Shown here piece by piece: positions 51,407-61,650 of a stretch of DNA of 64,000 nt. Every line of letters starts with the position of its first letter. Position 1 is the stretch's first letter. Below the pieces are notes generated by a model. It did not search any database. It had not been told where the DNA came from and saw only the letters and a program-made list of their open reading frames with translations. Position numbers and translations under genes: made by a program. This stretch comes from Anaeromyces robustus (taxonomy: Eukaryota; Neocallimastigomycota; Neocallimastigomycetes; Neocallimastigales; Neocallimastigaceae): positions 1 to 64,000 of the forward strand of contig MCFG01000120.1 in the NCBI GenBank assembly GCA_002104895.1, given 5' to 3'.

Positions 51407-53621
51407 TTTCTTTTATTTATTAAATTAAATCTATTTTGTTTTATTTAAAAAAAAATAATTTTATATTAATTAATAAACCAATAATTATATATTATTTATT
51501 AGATATTTTAAAGTTTGACCGAAAAAAAAAGTGTTTTTGAAATATAATGATAAGATATTTATCAATCAATTTTATTTTTTTCTTATTTTTTTTCTTATTT
51601 TTTTTTCTTATTTTTTTTTCTTTTTTTCTGTAAAACAATAATTTATGACATTTTAATTTCAATTCACATTTTTTTTTTTAATATTTATATATATTGATAG
51701 TTAGATTTTTATATACAATAATTAATTTGCCATTTGTTTTCCCGAATCTGAAAAATAATTTATTAATTTTTCTTTTCGTAATTAAAAGTATTTAAATCAT
51801 TTAGATATATTATCCCATATTTATTTTATTTTTATTTTTTTGATCCATTGTTTATTTTTGAATGACTGATTTATAATCTTTATTGTTTATTAAAAATATA
51901 TTTAATATTAATTTTTCTTCTTTTTTTTTTCTTTTCTTTCTTTCATAAATAACAATACTTCTTTTTACTTATTTCTTATTGTTTTCTTTTAATTTCAAAT
52001 AGATTCTTACCAAATATATATTTATTTTTTGATTAAATTTATATTTGTCTTTAAGTTATTATTTAACTTTGAGAAAATAAAAAATTTTTAAAAAATATAA
52101 TTTTTTTTTTGTATATAATTTTTTTTTCTATATAGTTTTTAATAAATCAAAATAATTCAATAAATTTATAATATATTATAATATATTATAATATATGTAT
52201 AGTATATCAAATAATTTACCTTTGAGTAATTAAATAATATTATAAAAATTATGAGAAAATAAATGAATATATAATTAGTAATTAGATAAATAACTAATAT
52301 AAAATATTTTATTATCACAATAATTTCAAAATTGATAAATAGTAAAATTTATTTATTTATATTTTTCATTTATTTATTTATATTTTAATAATTATTAAAA
52401 AATACTTTTTTAATAATATATAATATATTCAATAAAATAAAATGAATTAGATTGAATAATAAATGATTATAGTAAAATTTTATTTGCTAATGAATTATTG
52501 ATGATTAAATAAAAATATTAAAAAAAAAAAAAAAATGAAATTGAATTATTACAATCTTAGTGAGTGAATAACTAAATAAATAAAATAAATTAATAAATGA
52601 ATGGATGATGTAATTATTAAGTGTATAAATGTAAATAGATAAATAAATAAATGATAAATTATAAAGTAAATAAATTCGATTATATATATATATAATAAAT
52701 TAATAAAAGATAAATAAATAAAAAAAAATAATTAAATAAATAGTTAATAATAATTTTAAATACTAATAAAATATAATATTTTATTAGAAAATATTTTTAA
52801 TTGTTTAATTCTCAAATATTTATTATATTGGGTTAGGCTAAATTCAAATATTTTTATAAAAATAAAAATATTGATTTAATTACTTTGAATATATTCTAAT
52901 TAATTATTATTATATAATCCATTAATGTATAATCTCAATATAATAAAAATATATAAAAAATATAATAATTTTTTGATAAAGTTGTTATATTAATATAATA
53001 TGAATATATTTATAATATATGTTTTTTATATTATATAACCAATAAAAAGCTAATAAAACGTCATTATATTAATTATTTCTGACCAATAGGATTTCTAGAT
53101 CAAATAATTCTTCAAATCATAGAATATAAATGAATAGACTTTTATTTGATTGGAATATAAAATAAGCCTCTTATTGAGATTACTTTATTTGTATAATACA
53201 AAATGTAATGTATAAATAATGTAATGTAATAAAAATATTTGATAATAAACTTAAATATATTAATTTTGGTTATTAAGTTAGCAATTCGGTGTGTGGATTT
53301 TCAATATTTTATAACAAATAAATATTTAAAATATTTTAATAATATATAAATAATAAATAATAAATAATAAATAATAATAATAATAAATAGTATTTTATTA
53401 TTATTATTATTATTATAGGATTGAATATGTTTTTTATTTTTATTTAATTATTTTTATTATAGAATATGTTTTAATTTTAAATTTTTTAAACTTGTACAAC
53501 ATATACCAACGTAACTAACCTTTATACCAACATTTAAACAATATTTGATAATTTTCTTTGAAATAATATTTAATAAATTATTATTATTATTATTATTATT
53601 TATTATTTATTATTTATTAGT
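51407..53621. other. Intergenic AT-rich DNA
   Basis: Promoter side of the V-ATPase gene, with T-rich tracts (about 51570-51625, repeated CTTATTTTTTT) and then featureless AT DNA. No gene is supported. Confidence 0.75.
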
Positions 53622-54112
53622 CAAACCAGTTTTTATCCTGGTTGTTAAGGCGTTGTCTTAGCATACATAAGGTCTCTGGTTCGACCCCGCGGGTCTGATG
53701 TTTCCTCTATGTGGGTTTTTCATCAGGACTTGTTCGACCGCCAGGTTAAGTATTGTCCTTCCTTAATTATACCAAACTTCTTAATTTAATAATTTATTGT
53801 ACTGCCTGACACTTATAGTCTTTAATATTGTTTCTTTGAGAAAATCCAACCTGTACCAATCAATAACGTAGAATAACCAAGTGAATTAGAATCACGTGAC
53901 CATTGGGCTTTTCATCAGCCTTGTTTGAGGTTTGTCGGGCACCGAGAATGTGTGGCTTGCGGATATAAATTCAGCAATTATTGTACATGATTGGGAAAGC
54001 CGAAGCTGACTTTCAGTATGGCAGTCCATGAGGGACACACTACCACCTAATTATTAGGGAGTGGGCTTACTGCTTCACATTAGGGAAGGTCAAAGAAGCA
54101 TACCCCGGTCAT

Positions 54113-54162
<50 letters not shown>
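53622..54162 (+). mobile_element. tRNA-derived SINE-like element with 47-nt poly(A) tail
   Basis: This roughly 540-bp island of much lower AT content sits in AT DNA. The head resembles a tRNA: GGTTGTTAAGGCGTTG (A-box/D-arm-like), a 5-bp anticodon-like stem TCTTA/TAAGG with a 7-nt loop, and an exact pol III B box GGTTCGACCCC at 53678-53688. The T stem is imperfect, so it is not a functional tRNA. A unique body with no ORF follows (to ...CCCCGGTCATAGC at 54115), then 47 A. A/T-rich possible target duplications (TTATTTATTATTTA) flank both sides but cannot be distinguished from background. Mobilisation would need a partner LINE. Confidence 0.72.
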
Positions 54163-54164
<2 letters not shown>

Positions 54165-54377
54165 ATTTATTATTTATATATTATTAAAATATTTTTATTT
54201 TATATATATAATTTATTTTTTTTTGTAGAAAAAATTTTTAATTAATTTTATTCTTAACAATTGTTCAATATTGTAATTATATATTTTTAATAAATTACTA
54301 TAAATTTTTTTTTTTTTCAATTTTATTTTTATTTTTTTTCTTTTTCATATTTATGATATAAACAAATAATATAAACA

Positions 54378-54875
54378 ATGCATGAAAAACTTATTTTTCG
54401 TAAAATTAACAAAGATGAAATACCAATATTATATGATATAATTAAAGAACGTATCCAATGGATGGGTGATAATGATATAAAACAATGGGAAGTGGTTGAT
54501 TATGAATCACTTTTTCCACTATCATATTATGAGAAAAAATATGAAAAAGGTGAAATTTTTGTTTTAGTTAAAGCTAGTAACAATGAATTACTTTGTGGTG
54601 GCGTGTTATTAGAACATGATGATCTTTGGGATGATGATGAGCCTTCAATATATCTTCATAATTTTGCTTCAAAACTTGGATATCCAGGAATAGGGAAAAT
54701 ATATATGAAGTATACAGAAGAATATGCAAAGTCAATTGGAAAAATATTTCTTCGATTAGATTCTATAAATAGTAATAAAAAATTAACTAAATATTATGAA
54801 GACCAAGGTTTTAAACCTGTAGGTAAATGTCATTTTTCTACATATTATGGAGTTTTAAGACAAAAGAGAATATAA
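54378..54875 (+). CDS. GNAT-family N-acetyltransferase, 165 aa
   Basis: Intronless ORF with a GNAT fold: LIFRKINKDEIPILYDIIKE (beta1-alpha1), a FVLVKASNNELLCGGVLLEH beta-hairpin, the acetyl-CoA pyrophosphate loop in KLGYPGIGKIYM (99-110), and a C-terminal KYYEDQGFKPVG motif. These features resemble uncharacterised bacterial GNATs; the substrate cannot be predicted. ATG at 54378 starts the conserved fold directly. It lies 215 bp after the SINE and upstream of a short leucine-rich ORF. Likely bacterial transfer. Confidence 0.82.
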   Translation: MHEKLIFRKINKDEIPILYDIIKERIQWMGDNDIKQWEVVDYESLFPLSYYEKKYEKGEIFVLVKASNNELLCGGVLLEHDDLWDDDEPSIYLHNFASKLGYPGIGKIYMKYTEEYAKSIGKIFLRLDSINSNKKLTKYYEDQGFKPVGKCHFSTYYGVLRQKRI

Positions 54876-55014
54876 AGAATTCTTTATGTAAATAGGATAT
54901 GTATTTTTTTTTCATTAAATATTACTATATAAATAGTAATTATACCTAAAATTAATTTAATTTAAAATTAAAGATTTTAATTTGGATGTTTCACCTCAAC
55001 ATTCAACTGTTACA

Positions 55015-55446
55015 ATGCATGAAAGAGTTTGTGTTATTGAAATTTGTAATATGAAAGATTTTCAGGAGTTAATACTAGATAATGTTAAGGAACTAAAATC
55101 TGTCACTTTTCGTGATATGGAGATAAATGAAGGATTTATTGATAAATTTTGGGAATTATTTTCTTCTGGAATAAAAGAATTAAATTTTGAAAATTGTCGG
55201 ACTGTTGATAATTATTCTTTCTCAGATCTTTTTGATGGTGATTATTCAGTAAGGAGATTGGTTATTAAGAGTAATGACTTGACTATGGATGATGTGGATA
55301 GTATTTTTTCTTTGGTGAATCCTTATTTGATACGAGAATTTGTCTTTCGTAGCAGTCAATTAAATGTAAGTATTGTTGAAAAAGCTTTAACGGAAAGGTT
55401 GGGTTCTTGCTCTCCAAAGTTAGAAATTTTAAACACTGACTCTTAG
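55015..55446 (+). CDS. Short leucine-rich-repeat-like hypothetical protein, 143 aa
   Basis: The first ATG of the frame is at 55015 (MHERVCVIEICNMKDFQELI); the open frame extends upstream of it without an ATG, so an upstream exon is possible. The protein shows LRR-like periodicity: LILDNVKELKSVTFRDMEI, ELNFENCRTVDNYSF, RRLVIKSNDLTMDDVDSIF, REFVFRSSQLNVSIVEKAL. It resembles the RNI/F-box-type LRR relics found in fungi, but no F-box or other domain is seen. It could be a fragment of a longer gene. Its start context, CAATGCATGAAA, is the same as that of the preceding GNAT gene. Confidence 0.55.
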   Translation: MHERVCVIEICNMKDFQELILDNVKELKSVTFRDMEINEGFIDKFWELFSSGIKELNFENCRTVDNYSFSDLFDGDYSVRRLVIKSNDLTMDDVDSIFSLVNPYLIREFVFRSSQLNVSIVEKALTERLGSCSPKLEILNTDS

Positions 55447-55518
55447 TGCTTTATAATTATTGTAATAAATACGTTATCGTCGCCGCTCATTATCATCATA
55501 ATTATTAAAATAATAAAA

Positions 55519-55519
<1 letters not shown>

Positions 55520-55550
<31 letters not shown>

Positions 55551-55712
55551 AATATTAATATTAATAATAATATGTATTTATTTAATTACTACATTTTATA
55601 TTTATATTGAATAATATTATTCTTTATTCTTTAATTATTTTTTTCTTTCTATTTTTTTTTTTAGATTATTATTATTTATTATTATTTTTAAAGGAATATA
55701 TTTATTATTTAT
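55520..55712. other. Intergenic region with AAAT microsatellite
   Basis: Short AAAT repeat (about 55519-55550) and AT DNA between two convergent genes. Confidence 0.8.
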
Positions 55713-56144
55713 TTATAAACATTGGATTAATTCTTTCATATAAGAAACTAATGAATTATCATTCATAGCTAATATATCATTTTGTGTCACCCATCGATAG
55801 GTGTCATGTTCTTCTGTATCTAATGAAATACTATAATAATTATTAATAACTTTACAACGATAGATTAATGTAGTAAAAACCGTATTTTTTTCTAAATCAA
55901 TATTTGATTTTTCATATAAAATGGATAAAATTTTTATATTTAAACCAACTTCTTCTTTTGCTTCTCTTACGGCAGCATCAGAAGGTAATTCCATAGGTTC
56001 AACTGTACCTCCAGGAATATCCCATTTCCCTCCTTCATAATTTATTTTACCTCTTTTTATCCTATTTCTTTTTAAAATAAGAATTTCACCTTTTTCATTT
56101 TGAACTAAAGCATGAGCAATTAGTTTAATAATTTTTTTTTTAAT
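55713..56144 (-). CDS. Nudix hydrolase, no canonical ATG start
   Basis: A MutT/Nudix pyrophosphohydrolase of about 143 aa. The complete Nudix box GGTVEPMELPSDAAVREAKEEVGL fits GX5EX7REUXEEXGU (Gly46 to Leu68). It is preceded by IAHALVQNEKGEILILKRNR and EGGKWDIP and followed by the usual beta-strand LIYRCKVINNYY. The reading frame opens as IKKKIIKLIAHAL, where bacterial relatives would have MKKK...; the codon at 56144-56142 is ATT and no in-frame ATG precedes the Nudix fold. Either the start codon is lost (pseudogene), a non-AUG start is used, or a short upstream exon exists. An internal ATG at Met51 would destroy the fold. Bacterial type, intronless. Confidence 0.75.
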   Translation of the reverse strand: MKKKIIKLIAHALVQNEKGEILILKRNRIKRGKINYEGGKWDIPGGTVEPMELPSDAAVREAKEEVGLNIKILSILYEKSNIDLEKNTVFTTLIYRCKVINNYYSISLDTEEHDTYRWVTQNDILAMNDNSLVSYMKELIQCL

Positions 56145-56575
56145 ATTATAATTATAATTATAGTTATATATAATTTTATATATTGTGATAATTTTTTTTT
56201 TTTTTTTTTTTTTTTTAATTTTTAAATTCTTATTAAAAATATATAGTATTTATATATATATTTTATTATCTTGTGTTTTTTTATTTTTTTAATAGTAATA
56301 TATATATAATATTTCTTTTTTTTTTTTTAAAAAAAAATTGTTTTTAAAATTTTAAAAACTTTAATTCATTCATTTTATTTGTTATTTTATAATATATTAT
56401 ATTAGCATATATTCTAATATATAGTAATATATAATATATTTATAAAATAATAAGGTCTTTTATTGTTCATGTGTCCTTTTGAAAAGATTATCGATAGTCT
56501 TATTTTTTATCAAAAATATCCATAAAAGTCCTTTCAAATATTATATAATATAATCCACCTATATAGAAATAGAAA
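56145..56575. other. Intergenic AT-rich DNA
   Basis: Poly(T) (about 56190-56216) and AT DNA, between Nudix and GNAT genes on the same strand. The stretch at 56455-56530 has slightly lower AT content but no clear exon. Confidence 0.65.
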
Positions 56576-57073
56576 CTATAATCTTTTTTCCATTAAATCA
56601 AATCTTCCTTTTCGCCAGTTTGCATATCCTCTAGGTTCATATCCATTGTGGCGATATAATCTTTGAGCAAAAGGATTTTGTGTGAAAGTATCTAATCTTA
56701 TTGAATGATATCCCATATCCTTTATTTGTTTTTCAATATGTTTCAAAACAATTTTACCTATTCCTTTATTTTGCATTTTTGGAGAAACGCAGAACCTATG
56801 TAAAATATAAGCCGATTCGTCATCGTATTTCCATTTAGCATTATTATATTGTTCATCGTATTCTTTACTGATAACATAAAATGCTATAAGCCTATCTTCA
56901 TCATATACAACATAAAGATTATTATTTTTGATATCCTCTTCAAAATCATTTCTGGTAGGATATATCTCATCCCATTGATAAATGTTATGTTTTTCCATTT
57001 CTACTATTGCATCTTTTATCAATGAACAGATGGCATCCAGGTCTTGTATTGTTCCTAACTTGTATATCATCAT
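56576..57073 (-). CDS. GNAT-family N-acetyltransferase, 165 aa
   Basis: Intronless ORF of the compact bacterial GNAT type: MMIYKLGTIQDLDAICSLIK at the start, NLYVVYDEDRLIAFYVISKE, AYILHRFCVSPKMQNKGIGK with the acetyl-CoA loop QNKGIG (101-106), then HSIRLDTFTQNPFAQRLYRH NGYEPRG. The IRLDTFxxNxxAxxLYxxxGY motif is typical of Firmicutes GNATs. Substrate unknown. It is not a recent duplicate of the GNAT at 54.4 kb, which differs in most positions. Confidence 0.86.
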   Translation of the reverse strand: MMIYKLGTIQDLDAICSLIKDAIVEMEKHNIYQWDEIYPTRNDFEEDIKNNNLYVVYDEDRLIAFYVISKEYDEQYNNAKWKYDDESAYILHRFCVSPKMQNKGIGKIVLKHIEKQIKDMGYHSIRLDTFTQNPFAQRLYRHNGYEPRGYANWRKGRFDLMEKRL

Positions 57074-57318
57074 CCTTTAAATATGAATGTATATAGATAT
57101 AAATCAATAAATTTAATTATTTATGCTATTTTTTTTAATTTTAACAAATCAAAAAAAAAAAAAAAAAAAAAATAAAAATTTTTTTTATATAAAAAAAAAA
57201 TAAAATGAAATGAAATTTTAATTATATATAATAATAATATATACAAAAACTTTAATATGTATTGAATTAATTAAAATAATATTAATTAATTAATATTATT
57301 TATTTTTACATGATTTCA

Positions 57319-57350
<32 letters not shown>

Positions 57351-57463
57351 TAGAATTATAGAATAAATAAACAATTAAAAAAAAGAGTTTTGTGTAAAAT
57401 AAGTATTTTTAACAATAAGTAATATTTAAATAAGTTTAATAAAAAGAAAGTATTAAATAATTA

Positions 57464-57497
<34 letters not shown>

Positions 57498-58655
57498 TTT
57501 TTTTTATTGTATATATTAAAAGTAATAATATGATTATTGCTATTGATTATAATATTTATAAAATAAATTAGAAATAGCATATAGTTTAGATAAAATGAAA
57601 AATCTATTTATCTATAATTTTTCATTTTATTTAATGGGGATCTTTGTTTAAAAAGCAACAAAATAAATAATAATATTAATATTATATTTATTTTCTATTA
57701 TTTATTAATGTTAATATATAATGTAACTTAAATAGAATAATTATGATTGTAATACTAAATAGTATATATAAAGTATTTATAATATAGATATAGTAATTAT
57801 AAAACTTAATAATGAAATACTTTACAAAACAAATTCAAATTGAAAGGTATTTCAAAATTTATTTTTTAGGTAAATATATGTATATTACTTATGATAGTTT
57901 TTCAATATTTAACATTTATATATTTATTTTTAATAGTTTTGGTATTTGGTATTCACTTTTATTGTTTTTGATATTTATATTTTATATTTTATATTTTATA
58001 TATTTTTTTAAATTTTTTTATGAAAAAACTAATTTTACGTATACATAATGTATTAAAATGTTGAAGAATTAATATTAATATAAATATTTTTATAAGATTA
58101 AATTTTAACTAATAAAAAAGTATATACAAAATATACAATTATAAAAAATTTGTATTAAGAAAAAATATTAAATGAATTTTATAGTTGATGGATCTACAAA
58201 AAATAATTAAAAAAATTAATATATATATATAATATTTTATATTAATAATATTTATATAATAAAAGCTTTTTAAAATAAAATCTATTTTTTTTTTTTATCA
58301 AGCAACTCATTTGTATTAGAAATTTTTTTTTAAATTGTAAGTATATAATATATATAAATATATATGTATATATTTAATTATTAATTTAAAAATATCTAAT
58401 TTTTAGTTATTATTATTATTTTTTTTTTATAATTAATTTAATTCTTAATTTTATAATAAAAATTTGAAATTTAATTTTAATTTCAAAATTAATTTTAGTG
58501 AAAAGAAGAAGCAAAAAAGAAAAAAGAATACCAATATATATTATATATATACATACGTTATAAATAATTATTAATATCATAAATTATAAAAAGAAAAAAA
58601 TTCAATAGTTAAACTATATATATTATTATACCAGAAAATAGTAAAAATAAAAAAA
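57074..58655. other. Intergenic AT-rich DNA
   Basis: Contains a small perfect hairpin (14-bp arms ATAAAATGAAAAAT at 57590-57603 and complement at 57617-57630) and an AAT repeat at about 57466-57495. The open frame at 57812-58048 is I/F/Y-rich and not convincing. Otherwise nothing. Confidence 0.7.
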
Positions 58656-58911
58656 ATGAGTTCACATAGACAGTTACATGTAAAAGAACTTTCAGGAAAT
58701 ATCCTAAAGATGAAGGTATATATTAATATAATATATATAATATTTATTATAATTTAATTATTAGATTATTTAAATATTAATAAAATCAAAATACATAATT
58801 TATAAAAAATAAAAATAAGCTATAAAAAATTTCAAAGTGTATAAATTTTATAATTAATTTTAATATTATGTTTAATTTTTTTTTTTTTTAATTTTTCAAC
58901 ATTTAAATAAT

Positions 58912-58970
<59 letters not shown>

Positions 58971-59800
58971 TAAAAAATACAATAGTTCATGCAAAGAAAT
59001 AGAGAACAACAACAAAAGGAAGAAGAAGAAAAAGAACAAAAACGTGCACTTTCTGAAGCCCATTGGGTACTTGATTTTAATTCTATATCACAAGAAAAGT
59101 TCGTATTCACATAAATATTAAAGAAAAAAAAAAAAAGGAAAAAAATAACATAATAAAAAAAAAAAAAAAAGAAGCTTACATGTATTAATATCGACTTTTT
59201 TTTTTTTTTTTCATTATTGTTTGCTTTTTTATATATAGTGAAACAAAAATTGAAAGTGAATCTTCATTTATGAATTTTTTAGAAGGTGGTAATATTGGTA
59301 GACGTTCTTATCAAAAATTCAATAATGCTATTGAAGTAATTACTTTTTTTTTTTAAACATAATTATTAATAATGAATATAAAATGCATTTCAAAAAAATT
59401 TATTAATTTAATTTTATATTATATTAATTTATTAAATTTATGATTTATGATATTATATAAAATATATATTATTATATTATTATATTATTATCATTTAACA
59501 CTATTCTTTTTTTTTTTTATTTTATTATTTTTTATTTTTTAAAAATAAAAAAAGAAATTAGCTGAGGAACAAATGAAAGAACAAAAAGTAAAGAAAATTG
59601 AAGAAAATGAACAAAAAGATTCTGTATCTGATAAAGAAATGGTAGACCGTTATAAAAAAGATATTGGTATTTTACCAACTAATAAAAATGAAAAACATTC
59701 ATTATCAACAGAAGATAAGGTCGAAAATTCAAATAAAAAACAAAAACTTAATTCTAAAAAATCAAAAGATATTTCCAAAGAATTTATAAAACCAGAATAA
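58656..59800 (+). CDS. MPP6: M-phase phosphoprotein 6 homologue (nuclear exosome cofactor), 4 exons, 171 aa
   Basis: Exons 58656-58715, 58986-59098, 59239-59335 and 59555-59800 join in phase (516 nt). The product follows human MPHOSPH6 closely in order: LSGNILKMKFMQR (human LSKNLLRMKFMQR), SEAHWVLDF (EEHWYLDL), SSFMNFLEGG, GRRSYQKFNNAIEKL (GRMSFRGFNPEVEKL) and VSDKEMVDRY (VSDEEMARRY), with a basic Lys-rich tail. MPP6 binds the RNA exosome and helps recruit the helicase Mtr4 in the nucleus for rRNA maturation and RNA decay. The exon 2 donor (GTTCGT) is weak, but phase and homology support it. Start is the first ATG after a poly(A) leader. Confidence 0.88.
58912..58975. repeat. AAT microsatellite inside MPP6 intron 1
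   Basis: About 20 AAT units just before the exon 2 acceptor. It makes intron 1 unusually repeat-rich. Confidence 0.9.
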
Positions 59801-60367
59801 AAAATAATAATTATTTAATAACAATAAATGAAATTCTCAATAATCCCCATAATAATAGCTAGTTCAATTAATTCATCAATTATAAAATATATATAATATA
59901 ATTAATAATTATATAATTTTTATTTTTTTTTTTCATATTATTATTTTCAATATTGTTTTAATTTATTTATTTATTATAATTTATTATAATTTATTATGAA
60001 TTTCTAATAATTCCAATATCTACAGTATAGAATCAATCGAAAAAAAAAAAGAAAAAAAAAACAGCAATAATAAAATATCTATCTAAAATTTTATAAAATT
60101 TAAACATTTTTATTTATAATAAAAAAAAAATAATATTAATAAAGAATTTCTTATATTTATAATTCTATTTAATACAAACCAAACTTTTTTTTTTATAATA
60201 GAATTGATAAGGATATTATTATTAATTTATTAATGACTAGGAAAAAAGAAAAAAAAAAAGAAAGTGTTTAAGTGTTTTTTTTCTATATTACTATTCATTA
60301 ATATATATTCATATATATTAGATTAAAAAAAAAAAAAAGTTATTTTCTAAGTTTTTTTTTATTACTA

Positions 60368-60400
<33 letters not shown>

Positions 60401-61650
60401 AATTTGAAAACTTTTGCGTTAAATTGTATTATTTATTTATTTACTTATTAATTTTTTAATTTTCTTTTTTTTTTTTTAAATAAATTCTTTATTTATTAAT
60501 GAACATTATACACTGATAACATTTATAAACATTTATATATATATACATTTATAAAAATAATTTCAAAAGTGCCTATGTCTATTTTCATTATATTTGATAA
60601 TATTAAAACATTTAAAGTTTTATTATTTTTTTTTTCATTATATTTATTATATTTATACTGAAAGATTAAAAATGTTTTTTATATATTTGTTCTTCTATCC
60701 TATAAATCTATAAATACTTAGGATAATGAATAAAAATCGGTAAAAATTGACACAATATAAACACATAAAACTAAATAAAGTTGAAGAAAAGAATTTTTAA
60801 TATAATATTTTTAATATTTTTATTTATTTTTATTTAACAATTTTTTTTTTTTTACTATCTTTAATCTTTTATACATTTTTTTTTTTAATTATTATTTATT
60901 TACTTTTTTTTTTTTTTTCTTTTTACTTTTTTTTCTTTTTCTTTTTTTTTTTTTTCTTTTTTTTTTTTTTTTACTTTTTTTTTTTTTTTTTATTACTTTT
61001 TTTTTTTTTTTTCTTTCTTTTATTATTATTATTATTATTTACTATGTTTATTATTTTTTTTTTATATATTAATTGTTAAATGGAAATACGATAATAAATA
61101 TAGAATAGATATAAATAATTTATCATTAAATGAATAAGTATATATATATATATATAATTCATATGAATATATTATATATTGTTATGATATGACATATTGT
61201 AGAAATTAGATAATAGTAAAAAAAAAAAAAGAAAATAACAGAAATAAAAAAAAAAAAAAAAAAAAGAGATAGTATAACAAAATACAAGGTATATAAATAA
61301 ATAAATATTATGATAAATATTATAAATTAAAATATAAATACTATTGATCAATAATTAATAATTAAAATATATAATAATAATAATAATAAAATAGATTCAA
61401 GAAAATAAAAATTGTAAATAAAAGAAAGAAAGAAAAAAAAAAAAAATAAAAAATAAAAATAAATATTATTGAAAACATGGATAAAAAAAAAAAAAAAGAC
61501 ATTAAATTTATATGTAATAATATATATAGATAAAAAAAAAAAAACTATAAATTTATATGTACTAAAATATATTATATATATAGATAAAAAAAAATAAAAA
61601 AATAAAAACAATATAACAATAAAAATTTAATAATAAGAAAAAAAAAAAAC
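59801..61650. other. Intergenic AT-rich DNA between convergent genes
   Basis: 3' flanks of MPP6 and the ZC3H3-like gene. It includes a long pyrimidine-rich tract (about 60895-61020, poly(T) broken by single A or C) and an ATT repeat at 60368-60398. No gene is seen. Confidence 0.75.

Noticed and set aside
53622-53700. Functional tRNA gene
   Set aside because: The B box is exact, but the T stem is mismatched and the position before the anticodon is C, not T; it fits a SINE head better.
57812-58048. 78-codon hydrophobic frame
   Set aside because: I/F/Y composition is what random AT DNA gives; no motif, no splice partner.
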